A stretch of 64,000 nucleotides of DNA from Robertkochia flava (GTDB lineage Bacteria; Bacteroidota; Bacteroidia; Flavobacteriales; Flavobacteriaceae), in the NCBI RefSeq assembly GCF_020166515.1, contig NZ_JAINZT010000001.1, positions 57,680 through 121,679 of the forward strand, given 5' to 3'. The position numbers and the translations under genes were made by a program. Below, one piece after another: positions 16,403 through 25,272 of this stretch. The notes under the pieces were generated by a model that made no database searches, was not told the DNA's origin, and saw only the letters and a list, made by a program, of their open reading frames with translations. Within the stretch, counting starts at the first letter, position 1; the number at the start of each line of letters is the position of its first letter.

Positions 16403-17251
16403 TCAGATGCTGTAATTACCCTGATAAGCCTTCGGGGTTATCCCAGTGAGCTCCCTGAATTTACGATTAAAATTAGAAAGCGTCCTGAAGCCACAGGCAT
16501 AGGCCACATCGGCAACCGACAGCTCCTTTCGGGTAATGAGGAGTTCACAGGCGTGTTCGATACGCACAGCGATGAGATACTCAAAAAAGGTCTTATTGGT
16601 CCTTGTTTTAAAGTACCTGCAAAAGGCGTTCGGGGTCATATGCACCATCCCGGCAATATCATTAAGGGCGATAGGGTCCCTGAAATTCCGGATCACCTGG
16701 TCAAACACCACCTGTAAGCGTTCCCCATCGGCATCAGAAATACCTTTGTTATACCGAAACCGGCTCAGGGCCTCCCCTTCGACCTCAGCAAGACTATTCA
16801 TGATCTGTAGTACGGTAAGGAACTGCCGGAACTGACCCAGCTCCGGAAGCGCCAGAAAGGCATTTGAAAGGCTGTGCTGATCTGCCCTTAATACCACGCC
16901 CAGGTCACTTTTAGCAAAAAACGGCCGAAGCCCCACTACTTCCTTTTTCCTGAAGAAATCAGGCCCGAAAGCCTCTTCGGTAAGGAAAAATGAGATCATA
17001 TGCGACTCCTCCTGCCCTCTGGGCTCTGAACGAAACAGGTGAGGCATCTCTCCTCCAATAACGAACAAATCGCCGGGGCGATAGCTGAATACATTATCGT
17101 TCACAAGCAACTTTCCATACCCTTCCACCAGGTAACTCACCTGTATCTCCTGATGCTGATGCAGCTTATCATAAAAGATCCGTTCCCGGTCTACCTGGAT
17201 CACCAGGTTTTCATTCGCAGGTTTCGGAATTTTAAATGGAAATACTTTCAC
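16403..17251 (-). CDS. AraC-family transcriptional regulator of the hydroxyproline operon
   Basis: The 282-residue protein has an N-terminal cupin sensor domain (HQHQEIQVSYLVEG near 31-44, YRPGDLFVIGGEMPHLF near 57-73) and a C-terminal double helix-turn-helix of the AraC/XylS type (about 185-280, ending in a GFRTLSNFNRKFRELTGITP segment). The start codon is GTG at 17249-17251. It is transcribed away from the five-gene hydroxyproline operon across a 138-bp gap, so I infer that it controls that operon in response to hydroxyproline or an intermediate. The direction of control is unknown. Confidence 0.9.
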   Translation of the reverse strand: MKVFPFKIPKPANENLVIQVDRERIFYDKLHQHQEIQVSYLVEGYGKLLVNDNVFSYRPGDLFVIGGEMPHLFRSEPRGQEESHMISFFLTEEAFGPDFFRKKEVVGLRPFFAKSDLGVVLRADQHSLSNAFLALPELGQFRQFLTVLQIMNSLAEVEGEALSRFRYNKGISDADGERLQVVFDQVIRNFRDPIALNDIAGMVHMTPNAFCRYFKTRTNKTFFEYLIAVRIEHACELLITRKELSVADVAYACGFRTLSNFNRKFRELTGITPKAYQGNYSI

Positions 17252-17359
17252 GCTTAAAAACCCTTATATTATACCAATTATTGGCTAAATTAATTTAAAC
17301 AGGGTAATATACAGTCAAAATAAGCTAAAATGATAGCACTGTATCCTTAAGACACCGTC

Positions 17360-17367
17360 TAACTTTG
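17360..17367 (+). promoter_or_regulatory. Putative -7 box of the hydroxyproline operon
   Basis: TAACTTTG fits TAnnTTTG exactly, 22 nt before the ATG at 17390. Upstream, GCTAAA occurs twice as a direct repeat (17284-17289 and 17324-17329, 40 bp apart, about four helix turns), and a CCAATTATTGG palindrome lies at 17274-17284. These are candidate AraC-family binding sites. Confidence 0.5.
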
Positions 17368-17389
17368 TAATACCAAAAACACTATCATT

Positions 17390-18316
17390 ATGAATTTTCA
17401 ATGGAAGGGGGTCATGCCCGCTGTTACCACCAAATTTACGCCCGACGACCAACTGGATATGGACCTGTTCGCAGTAAATATCAAAGCGCAACTCGAGGCC
17501 GGAGTTCACGGCATCATTCTGGGCGGCACCCTTGGGGAGGCCAGTACATTAACCCCGCAGGAAAAAGATGCACTATTAAAAGAAACCATAGCGCTTTGCA
17601 ACAACCGGGTTCCGGTGATCATCAATATTGCTGAGCAAAGTACGGCCGGAGCCATAGAAAGTGCACAAAAAGCAGAAAAGCTGGGTGCTTCGGGCCTTAT
17701 GATGCTCCCGCCGATGCGCTACAAGGCCACTTCCAGGGAAACCATGGTTTATTTCAAAGCGGTTGCGCAGAGCACCTCCCTTCCCATCATGGTTTATAAC
17801 AACCCGGTAGATTACCAGATCGAAGTGACCCTGGATATGTTCGAGGAGCTTCTCAAACACGAAAATATCCAGGCGGTAAAGGAATCGACCCGGGACATCT
17901 CCAATATCACACGTATCAAAAACCGCTTCGGAGACCGCCTTAAGATCCTTTCCGGGGTCGATACCCTGGCCCTGGAGAGCATGCTCATGGGAGCCGAAGG
18001 ATGGGTTGCGGGACTGGTCTGTGCCTTCCCGGCAGAAACGGTTGCCATCTACGAGCTGGTACAGGAAGGTCGTATAGCAGAGGCTATTGAGATCTACCGG
18101 TGGTTCCTTCCTCTGCTGGAACTTGATATTAACCCGCAACTGGTGCAAAACATCAAGATGGCGGAAAAAGCCACCGGAATCGGAAGCGAATTTGTTCGTC
18201 CACCCCGTCTTCCCCTGGAGGGCGAAGAACGGAAAAGAGTTGAAAACATAATAAGGGAAGGATTAAAAAACCGACCTGACCTAACCCGGTACCATCTAAA
18301 TACAGCTGCCTTATGA
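17390..18316 (+). CDS. Dihydrodipicolinate-synthase-family protein, probable 1-pyrroline-4-hydroxy-2-carboxylate deaminase
   Basis: The 308-residue TIM-barrel protein has the DapA-family motifs GGTLGE at 45-50 (for GTTGE), Tyr135 in MVYNNP and the Schiff-base Lys163 in AVKEST. In context with a 4-hydroxyproline epimerase, a FAD oxidase and a 2-oxoglutarate-semialdehyde dehydrogenase, the expected role is deamination of 1-pyrroline-4-hydroxy-2-carboxylate to 2-oxoglutarate semialdehyde. Lysine synthesis is less likely given these neighbours. It is the first gene of the operon; its TGA overlaps the next ATG by 3 nt and the two genes by 4. Confidence 0.85.
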   Translation: MNFQWKGVMPAVTTKFTPDDQLDMDLFAVNIKAQLEAGVHGIILGGTLGEASTLTPQEKDALLKETIALCNNRVPVIINIAEQSTAGAIESAQKAEKLGASGLMMLPPMRYKATSRETMVYFKAVAQSTSLPIMVYNNPVDYQIEVTLDMFEELLKHENIQAVKESTRDISNITRIKNRFGDRLKILSGVDTLALESMLMGAEGWVAGLVCAFPAETVAIYELVQEGRIAEAIEIYRWFLPLLELDINPQLVQNIKMAEKATGIGSEFVRPPRLPLEGEERKRVENIIREGLKNRPDLTRYHLNTAAL

Positions 18317-19902
18317 TGCATGGAAAGAACCTGATTAACGGACAATGGACCGCGGAAAGCAAAACAGTTTTTAAGACCTTTAATCCCGGTATGAATAGTG
18401 CCAATGAGTGGATCTTTTATGAAGCAAGCCCGGAAGAGATTGACCAGGCAGTGAATGCGGCAACCCATGCATTTGCTACCTACAAAAATTTTTCAGGTTC
18501 AAAAAAAGCCGCTTTTCTGGAGGCTATCTCCGAAGAACTGGAATTCCTGAGAAAAGAGATCGTACATGCCTACTGCCTGGAGACCGGACTTCCTGAAGGC
18601 AGGGCAAACGGAGAGTTGGGCAGAACCATCAACCAGCTGCTCATGTTTGCCACCCTGGTAAAGGAGGGATCCTGGGTAGAGGCCAGTATCGACACAGCGC
18701 AACCGGAACGAACCCCGGTTCCCAAACCGGATATCCGAAAGATGCTCTTGCCTATCGGGCCTGTGGCCGTTTTCGGAGCGAGCAATTTCCCACTTGCTTT
18801 TTCCACTGCGGGGGGCGATACTGCGAGTGCCCTGGCAGCCGGCTGTCCGGTGATCGTTAAGAGTCATCCGCTGCACGCCGGTACCGGCGAATTGGTAGCT
18901 ACAGCCATAAAAAAAGCCATGGATAAGCTCCATGTTCCAAGGGGAGTCTTTGCCAACCTCAACAGCCGGGATAAAACAGTAGGAGAGCACCTGGTCGGGC
19001 ACCCCGGCATCAGGGCTGTTGGGTTTACAGGGAGTTTCGCCGGAGGAACCGCCCTTGCACAGCTGGCACAACAACGCCCGGAGCCTATTCCGGTTTTTGC
19101 GGAAATGGGTAGTGTAAACCCGGTGATCCTGCTGCCTTCTGCACTTCGGGAAAATGCCGAATACTGGGCCGGGCAACTCGCCGGTTCCATTAATCTGGGA
19201 GCGGGTCAGTTCTGCACGAATCCGGGGGTAATCATCGCCACTGAAGGTCCTGAACTGGATGCCTTTTGTGATCATCTCTCTAAAGCGGCTGCGCAACAAC
19301 CTGCGCAATGCATGCTGCATCCCGATATTTTTGAACGGTTTCGGGTGGGCTACCAGCGCTTGCTTTCGAAACCCACGGTAGAAATGGCCGCCGGCAATGA
19401 TACCACCGTAACGGCCAATCATGGAAATCTTATTCTCGCCTCCGTGCAGGCAAAGGATCTCCTGGCTGATGAAGAACTTATGGAAGAAGTTTTCGGGCCC
19501 TTCTCCATTTTGGTAAGATGCGCTGACGAGAACGAAAAAAACCAGGTCATTAGCAACATGAAGGGACAGCTTACCATTAGTATATTAGGCAACGAGAAGG
19601 AGCTGTCTGAACATAAAGACCTCATCGACCAGGCCAGGGAACGCACGGGCAGAGTCATCATCAACGGGGTACCTACAGGCGTCGAAGTATGTCCCAGTAT
19701 GCAACACGGAGGACCCTATCCCAGCACTACAGACAGTCGCTTTACCTCTGTTGGTACCGGAGCCATAAGAAGATGGGTTCGCCCGGTAGCCTTCCAGAGT
19801 TTCCCTGAGGCCCTGTTACCCGGTGAAATTCAAAACAGCAATCCTTTCGGGATCTTCAGAACCGTTAATGGAACGATCACCAACAAAAGTATTTCCTCAT
19901 GA
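18313..19902 (+). CDS. NADP-type aldehyde dehydrogenase, probable 2-oxoglutarate semialdehyde dehydrogenase
   Basis: The 529-residue protein has Asn158 in GASNFPLAF, the cofactor loop GFTGSFAGG at 237-245, the general base Glu264 (AEMGSVNP) and the catalytic Cys301 (GAGQFCTNPG). The large size and sequence around the Cys fit the group annotated as aldehyde dehydrogenase (NADP+) or 2,5-dioxovalerate dehydrogenase. It would oxidise 2-oxoglutarate semialdehyde to 2-oxoglutarate, the last step of hydroxyproline breakdown. ATG at 18313 or 18316 are both possible. It overlaps the neighbours on both sides by 4 nt. Confidence 0.88.
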   Translation: MMHGKNLINGQWTAESKTVFKTFNPGMNSANEWIFYEASPEEIDQAVNAATHAFATYKNFSGSKKAAFLEAISEELEFLRKEIVHAYCLETGLPEGRANGELGRTINQLLMFATLVKEGSWVEASIDTAQPERTPVPKPDIRKMLLPIGPVAVFGASNFPLAFSTAGGDTASALAAGCPVIVKSHPLHAGTGELVATAIKKAMDKLHVPRGVFANLNSRDKTVGEHLVGHPGIRAVGFTGSFAGGTALAQLAQQRPEPIPVFAEMGSVNPVILLPSALRENAEYWAGQLAGSINLGAGQFCTNPGVIIATEGPELDAFCDHLSKAAAQQPAQCMLHPDIFERFRVGYQRLLSKPTVEMAAGNDTTVTANHGNLILASVQAKDLLADEELMEEVFGPFSILVRCADENEKNQVISNMKGQLTISILGNEKELSEHKDLIDQARERTGRVIINGVPTGVEVCPSMQHGGPYPSTTDSRFTSVGTGAIRRWVRPVAFQSFPEALLPGEIQNSNPFGIFRTVNGTITNKSISS

Positions 19903-21641
19903 AAGTTTACCTGAACGCTATACTTATACTAACTGTCTTAAGCATTTTATCCTGCGGGCCGGAAAAGCAGCCCTCTTCTTCGGGGCAGCTTAAAGCTGTA
20001 ATTCAACAGGTGGATTCTTTTAAACCCTTTGACCGGGGACGTTATCCCCTCGGGTTGCATACCGACTCCGTTTTTCGTGCAGAAGCCGAATTTGCGGAGA
20101 AAAAACTGGAGGAACTTGCCGGTCTGGAACGGAGCACTCTTTCTGAGACTGAAAAAATATCTCTTGATCTGCTGAAATTTGTTTTGCAGGACCAATCGGA
20201 TTATTACAGGCAAAACATGCACTGGAACCCCATCACCTCTGACGGGGGATTCCACCTGAATCTGAATTACCGCATACGTCCGTTGACGAACATAAAGGAA
20301 GCACAGGCTTACCTGGAGATGCTTGGCGCTATTCCCGAATTCACCCGCCAGCATATTTCACTGTTGAGGAAGAGCCTGGAGTCTGGCACTTCCCAGCCCA
20401 GGATCATCTTTAAGAATTATGCATCCACTTACAATCAGCATATTGTGGAGGATGTTGATTCCAGTTTATTTTTTGGTCCGTTAAGCAAACTCCCTGAGAT
20501 CATCCCGGACTTAAAGAGGGACTCTATGGCAATTGCCGGACGTCAACTGATTCGCGACAGCGTGATTCCTTCCTTCCTGAAGATCAGGGAATTTTTTGAA
20601 GGGGAATACATCCCGAATACCAGGGAAGCCATCGGGGTTTCCACCACCCCGGAGGGGGCAGAATTCTACCAGAACCGAATCAACTATTACACCACTACCG
20701 ACAGCTATACGGCAAAGGATATACATGAAAAAGGACTGAAGGAGGTTGCGCGTATAAGGAAGGAGATGCTGGCCATTTTAGAGGAAACAGGCTTCCGCGG
20801 CTCCCTTGACGAATTCATGGATTACCTGCGAAAGGAACCTCAATTTTACGCTACCTCAGGGGAGGAGCTTCTAAAACAGGCCCGGGACATTGCCAAACGC
20901 ATTGATGCCCAGCTGCCGGCATTTTTCAAAACCCTGCCCCGCCGGCCTTACGGAGTTAAAAAGGTTCCCGATGCCCTTGCCCCCATTTACACCGGGGGAA
21001 GGTATAGTCCGCCGGGGGCACCCACACAGCCCGGATACTATCTCGTGAACACTTATAAACTGGACAGTCGGCCTTTATACGTATTGCCCTCATTAACCGC
21101 TCACGAAGCCGTTCCGGGTCACCATTTACAAGGCGCGCTGAACAACGAATTAGGCGACAGCATTCCCGGATTCAGGAAAAATCTTTACCTGTCTGCCTAC
21201 GGCGAAGGCTGGGCACTCTACACCGAAACCCTGGCAGGAGAGATGGGCATTTACACCACGCCATATGAACGTTTTGGAAAACTCACCTATGAGATGTGGC
21301 GGGCCTGCAGACTCGTTGTGGATACCGGCATCCATGCTTTTGGATGGACGCGGGAAGAAGTGGTGGAATATATGGCGAAGAACACTGCCCTTTCCATCCA
21401 CGAGATCAACACCGAAACCGACCGATATATTGCATGGCCGGGTCAGGCCATCTCCTACAAGATCGGAGAATTAAAGATCAGGGAACTTCGGGCCCTGGCA
21501 GAAAAAGAACTGGGCAAAGATTTTGACATCCGGGAATTCCATGAGGTGATCCTGGAACAGGGCACCGTTACCCTTCCCATCCTTGAAGAACGCATTAACG
21601 CATATATAACCAAAAACAAGGCAGATCGAGCTGCCATTTAA
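19899..21641 (+). CDS. DUF885-family zinc-peptidase-like lipoprotein
   Basis: The 580-residue protein has a lipobox ILSC at about residue 19, so it is exported and lipid-anchored. The DUF885 signature HEAVPGHHLQ begins at about residue 402, with the H-E-x-x-x-x-H arrangement of a metal site. A later helix holds YGEGWALYTE, typical of the family. DUF885 proteins are treated as metallopeptidases related to M32-type folds, but few have known substrates. It lies inside the hydroxyproline operon with 4-nt and 2-nt junctions, so release of hydroxyproline from peptides outside the cytoplasm is a reasonable inference. Confidence 0.85.
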   Translation: MKVYLNAILILTVLSILSCGPEKQPSSSGQLKAVIQQVDSFKPFDRGRYPLGLHTDSVFRAEAEFAEKKLEELAGLERSTLSETEKISLDLLKFVLQDQSDYYRQNMHWNPITSDGGFHLNLNYRIRPLTNIKEAQAYLEMLGAIPEFTRQHISLLRKSLESGTSQPRIIFKNYASTYNQHIVEDVDSSLFFGPLSKLPEIIPDLKRDSMAIAGRQLIRDSVIPSFLKIREFFEGEYIPNTREAIGVSTTPEGAEFYQNRINYYTTTDSYTAKDIHEKGLKEVARIRKEMLAILEETGFRGSLDEFMDYLRKEPQFYATSGEELLKQARDIAKRIDAQLPAFFKTLPRRPYGVKKVPDALAPIYTGGRYSPPGAPTQPGYYLVNTYKLDSRPLYVLPSLTAHEAVPGHHLQGALNNELGDSIPGFRKNLYLSAYGEGWALYTETLAGEMGIYTTPYERFGKLTYEMWRACRLVVDTGIHAFGWTREEVVEYMAKNTALSIHEINTETDRYIAWPGQAISYKIGELKIRELRALAEKELGKDFDIREFHEVILEQGTVTLPILEERINAYITKNKADRAAI

Positions 21642-21643
21642 AG

Positions 21644-22654
21644 GTGATCACAAAAAAGAAATTCTTTTGTATAGATGCCCATACCTGCGGGAATCCGGTA
21701 AGGGTGGTAGCTTCAGGAGCCCCTGTTCTGCACGGGGATACCATGAGTGAAAAGCGACAACATTTTATTAGAGAATACGACTGGATTCGAAAAGGATTAA
21801 TGTATGAACCCCGGGGCCATGACCAAATGAGCGGGAGCATCATCTACCCGCCCATCGATCCTGAAAATGATTTCAGCATTCTCTTTATTGAAACCAGCGG
21901 TTGTTTGCCTATGTGCGGTCACGGTACTATCGGGACCATTACGGTGGCTATTGAAGAGGGGCTGGTCACCCCTAAAACCCCCGGAAAGATCAGGATGGAG
22001 GCTCCTGCCGGTCTTGTGGAGATCGAGTACGGCTTCAACAATGGAAAGGTGGAGTGGGTGGCATTAAAGAATGTCCCCTCTTTTCTTGCAGCAAGTAACC
22101 TCAGGGTTACCTCTGATGAACTGGGTGAAATAGCTTTCGATGTGGCTTATGGAGGTAATTACTACGCCATTATCGACCCCCAGGAAAATTTCACAGGCAT
22201 CGAACATTATTCGGCCTCGCAACTCGTGCGCTACAGCCAGGAGATCCGCGCGCTGATCAATGAAAAATACGCGGATCAATTTGTACACCCACAAAACCCG
22301 ACCATTAACAAGGTCTCCCATATCTTGTGGACAGGAAAAACCATCTCGCCTGAGGCTACCGCAAGAAATGCCGTTTTTTACGGAGACAAGGCCATAGATC
22401 GTTCTCCCTGCGGCACAGGCACCTCTGCACGAATGGCGCAATGGTTTGCAAAGGATCTTCTCAAAAAAGGCAATATCTTTATACACGAAAGTTTTATAGG
22501 TTCTCTTTTTGAGGGGCAGATCGAAGGAACCGCAAAAGTGGGATCTTTTGACGCGATCACCCCGGTTATCAAAGGGTGGGCCAGAGTTTATGGTTACAAT
22601 CATTTAATATTAGACCCCGAAGACCCTTATGTAGAAGGGTTCCAGGTAATTTAA
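21644..22654 (+). CDS. 4-hydroxyproline epimerase (proline racemase family)
   Basis: The 336-residue protein starts with GTG at 21644, 2 nt after the previous stop. It has both catalytic cysteines of the epimerase/racemase group: Cys91 in MCGHGTIG and Cys256 in DRSPCGTGTSA. Having Cys in both positions excludes trans-3-hydroxyproline dehydratase, which has Thr in place of the second. The operon supports 4-hydroxyproline over proline: the enzyme would invert trans-4-hydroxy-L-proline to cis-4-hydroxy-D-proline, the substrate of the next gene product. Confidence 0.9.
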   Translation: MITKKKFFCIDAHTCGNPVRVVASGAPVLHGDTMSEKRQHFIREYDWIRKGLMYEPRGHDQMSGSIIYPPIDPENDFSILFIETSGCLPMCGHGTIGTITVAIEEGLVTPKTPGKIRMEAPAGLVEIEYGFNNGKVEWVALKNVPSFLAASNLRVTSDELGEIAFDVAYGGNYYAIIDPQENFTGIEHYSASQLVRYSQEIRALINEKYADQFVHPQNPTINKVSHILWTGKTISPEATARNAVFYGDKAIDRSPCGTGTSARMAQWFAKDLLKKGNIFIHESFIGSLFEGQIEGTAKVGSFDAITPVIKGWARVYGYNHLILDPEDPYVEGFQVI

Positions 22655-22657
22655 CTT

Positions 22658-23908
22658 ATGGGAAAAAAGGTTATTGTTATTGGAGGTGGAATCGTAGGCC
22701 TTAGTACTGCCTATTACCTTCTGAAGGACGGTCATGAGGTTACCGTTATCGATAAAGGAAATATAGACCAGGGGGCATCCTTTGTGAATGCCGGTTACCT
22801 CACCCCCAGCCATGTAATTCCCCTGGCTGCTCCGGGCGTAATGGCCAAAGGTCTGAAATGGATGTTTAACAGCTCCAGTCCACTCTACATGAAACCCCGT
22901 CTGGATCCGGATTTCTTGAAATGGGCCTGGTACTTTCATCGCTCCAGCACTCCTGAAAAGGTCAACAGGGCCATCCCGGTGATCAAGGATATCAATCTCC
23001 TGAGCAAGGAGTTGTACACCGACATCCACGAAAGTGGTATCCTGGGAGATTTCCAGCTGGACAAACGCGGCCTGCTCATGCTTTATAAAACGGAACAGGC
23101 GGCTGCGCATGAAATTGAAGTGGCAGAAATTGCCCGTAAAGAAGGCCTGGAGGTAGCCGTTTTAAACAAAGCGGAACTGCAAGACATCGAGCCCGGAGTA
23201 GACCCGTCGGTACTGGGGGCCGTGCATTTTGAATGCGATGCCCACACCACTCCCGGGGAGTTCATGAAAAAGCTGCTGACCTATCTACAGGAAAATGGGG
23301 TGACTATAAGATCCAACACCACCGCAGACCGGGTACATTATAAAAATAACAGGGTAGAAGGCATACAATGCGGGGAAGAGATCATCAAAGGGGATTTCTT
23401 TGTGGTGAGTTCCGGAGCCTGGAGTGCAGGAATTGCCCGCGAACTCAATATTAACCTCCCGCTGCAGGCCGGAAAAGGATATCGCATCAATGTAGCGCGC
23501 CATACAGGTATCAACTATCCCGCAGTACTCTGTGAAGGCAAGGTGGCGGTGACCCCCATGCGGGGCTTCACCCGGTTTGCGGGTACCATGGAATTTTCAG
23601 GGATCAACCATCACATCCGAAAAGAACGGGTGGAAGCCATTGCAAACAGAGCGGAAGAATATTACAGTAACCTGAAGATCGAAGCGGACGAAAAATCGCA
23701 GGCTGCCTGTGGACTTAGACCGGTAACCCCGGACGGACTTCCCTATATCGGGCTTGCCGGCAACTTTAACAACCTGGCGGTAGCCACGGGTCATGCCATG
23801 ATGGGATGGAGCCTCGGGCCGGCTACCGGAAAATTGATCTCTGAGATCGTAGAAGGGAAGAAACCAAGCCTGGATCTGTCGCCCTTTCGGCCGGACAGGA
23901 AATTTTAA
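22658..23908 (+). CDS. FAD-dependent D-amino-acid dehydrogenase, probable D-hydroxyproline dehydrogenase
   Basis: The 416-residue DadA-like protein has the dinucleotide motif GGGIVG at 9-14 with an acidic residue ending the second strand (VIDKG), and a C-terminal FAD segment GLRPVTPDGLPYIG near 345. These flavoproteins oxidise D-amino acids to imino acids and pass electrons to the respiratory chain or oxygen. With the epimerase 3 nt upstream, the substrate is probably cis-4-hydroxy-D-proline and the product 1-pyrroline-4-hydroxy-2-carboxylate. It is the last gene of the operon; no clear terminator was seen after it. Confidence 0.87.
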   Translation: MGKKVIVIGGGIVGLSTAYYLLKDGHEVTVIDKGNIDQGASFVNAGYLTPSHVIPLAAPGVMAKGLKWMFNSSSPLYMKPRLDPDFLKWAWYFHRSSTPEKVNRAIPVIKDINLLSKELYTDIHESGILGDFQLDKRGLLMLYKTEQAAAHEIEVAEIARKEGLEVAVLNKAELQDIEPGVDPSVLGAVHFECDAHTTPGEFMKKLLTYLQENGVTIRSNTTADRVHYKNNRVEGIQCGEEIIKGDFFVVSSGAWSAGIARELNINLPLQAGKGYRINVARHTGINYPAVLCEGKVAVTPMRGFTRFAGTMEFSGINHHIRKERVEAIANRAEEYYSNLKIEADEKSQAACGLRPVTPDGLPYIGLAGNFNNLAVATGHAMMGWSLGPATGKLISEIVEGKKPSLDLSPFRPDRKF

Positions 23909-24065
23909 CACCCCTGGGAGGGCATGTCTTAATATTCCGTATCTTTAAGAGTATATCCCGACATCTTCCTCCCGGGTACAACCTATTTAACTTTTCCACT
24001 TTATTCTTTGGAACCCCATCTTATTGCGGATTCCCTGCTGTTTTACTAACCAAAACCACAGCAAA

Positions 24066-24896
24066 ATGAAGCGTTTTATTTCTGCGCCGGGAATTCTGAT
24101 GATGTTACTCGCATGGATCCCGGGCATCCTGACTGCCCAGATGGACAACCAACCCTACATTACCGTTACCACCATGCATTGGGATTTAAGTGACGAAAAC
24201 AATACCTACGACACCTGGAAGGCTGCAGAAAAAGAATTCCGGGAAAAGGTGATCAACAAGAACGATTTTATCAAAGCCACAGCAGTATACACCCACCTGT
24301 ATACTTCCGACAGCAGGGAGCTGGTTTTTGTGCAGATGTACGACAACTGGGGAGATATTGAAAAGGCCCAGGATCGAAACAACGAGCTTATCCGGGAAGC
24401 CTGGCCCGATGAGGCCGACCGGGATGCCTTTTTCAACCATCTTGACTCCCATTATTCCGCCTGGCACTCAGACGAGATCTACCGGATGCTCCCGGGAGCA
24501 AAATACCTGCCACAAGCGGCAGATAAGGATATGATACTCTATGTGCGCATCAACTACATGGATTATCCCGAAAACGGAAGTGAAAAAGAGTTTATGGAGG
24601 GGTACACCTGGTTCATCGAAAACATGGTGAACAAGAATGAGTTTGCAAAAGCATACTACCCCCACATTCACGCCTGGGGCTCGGATCGACGGGAAATGGT
24701 AGACGCCTGGTTGTATGACTCCATGGAAGATGTAGACAAAGCTGCAATCCGTATGGAGGAGCTCTGGAAGGAAGGCTTACCCGATGAAGCCGAAAGAAAG
24801 GCAATGGGCGAAAAAATGGGCAAGTACTTCCTGGGGCATCACAAGGACCTGCTATACACCTATGTACACGACCTCTCTAAACGTGTGACCAACTAA
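24066..24896 (+). CDS. Secreted protein of unknown function with internal duplication
   Basis: Starting at ATG 24066 gives 276 residues with a signal peptide ending near ILTAQ. An upstream in-frame codon at 24024 is less likely. The mature part consists of two similar halves: NKNDF, TSDSREL, DNWGDIEKA and WPDEADR in the first are matched by NKNEF, GSDRREM, DSMEDVDKA and LPDEAER in the second, in the same order and at similar spacing. I do not recognise the family; the strand-helix pattern could suit a tandem ferredoxin-like (dimeric alpha/beta barrel) fold. It is a separate unit closed by the terminator at 24921. Confidence 0.7.
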   Translation: MKRFISAPGILMMLLAWIPGILTAQMDNQPYITVTTMHWDLSDENNTYDTWKAAEKEFREKVINKNDFIKATAVYTHLYTSDSRELVFVQMYDNWGDIEKAQDRNNELIREAWPDEADRDAFFNHLDSHYSAWHSDEIYRMLPGAKYLPQAADKDMILYVRINYMDYPENGSEKEFMEGYTWFIENMVNKNEFAKAYYPHIHAWGSDRREMVDAWLYDSMEDVDKAAIRMEELWKEGLPDEAERKAMGEKMGKYFLGHHKDLLYTYVHDLSKRVTN

Positions 24897-24920
24897 ACTT
24901 TATGCGTTTAACACCCCATA

Positions 24921-24945
24921 AAAGACCGGAACTTCCGGTCTTTTT
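24921..24945 (+). terminator. Intrinsic terminator
   Basis: A perfect stem AAAGACCGGAA/TTCCGGTCTTT is followed by more Ts, 25 nt after the stop of the duplicated secreted protein. Confidence 0.88.
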
Positions 24946-25011
24946 CACTTTTTTAACATGCTGTTTCAATATTTTTTTTATAATAAAAGAGATTAACTTT
25001 AAAACTATTCT

Positions 25012-25206
25012 ATGTTAAAAACCGTGGTAAAAGAAGGGGAAAGCATTGAAAGAGCCCTTAAAAGATTTAAGAGAAAATACAAAAAAACCAAAGTTCTTCA
25101 GCAACTCAGGGATCGTAAACAATACACCAAGCCTTCTGCAGAGAGAAGACAAACCCGACAAAAAGCTGCTTACCGGGCCGAATACCTGAGAAACCTGGAG
25201 GAATAG
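25012..25206 (+). CDS. rpsU: 30S ribosomal protein S21
   Basis: The 64-residue, very basic protein (VKEGESIERALKRFKRKY near 5-22, C-terminal QKAAYRAEYLRNLEE) is S21, a late-assembling small-subunit protein near the anti-Shine-Dalgarno end of 16S rRNA. In Bacteroidota S21 is implicated with S18 and S6 in hiding the anti-SD, which fits the weak SD sites throughout this window. The length is normal. It sits between a terminator and the membrane MutS-like gene, 66 nt upstream of the latter. Confidence 0.95.
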   Translation: MLKTVVKEGESIERALKRFKRKYKKTKVLQQLRDRKQYTKPSAERRQTRQKAAYRAEYLRNLEE

Positions 25207-25272
25207 CATATAAGCATCAACCCACCTGATGACACGCAATAATTCTTTAGTTTTACGCTAAAGTATTAGCGC

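Noticed and set aside
21644..22654. Trans-3-hydroxyproline dehydratase
   Set aside because: Both catalytic positions are Cys; the dehydratase has Thr at the second.
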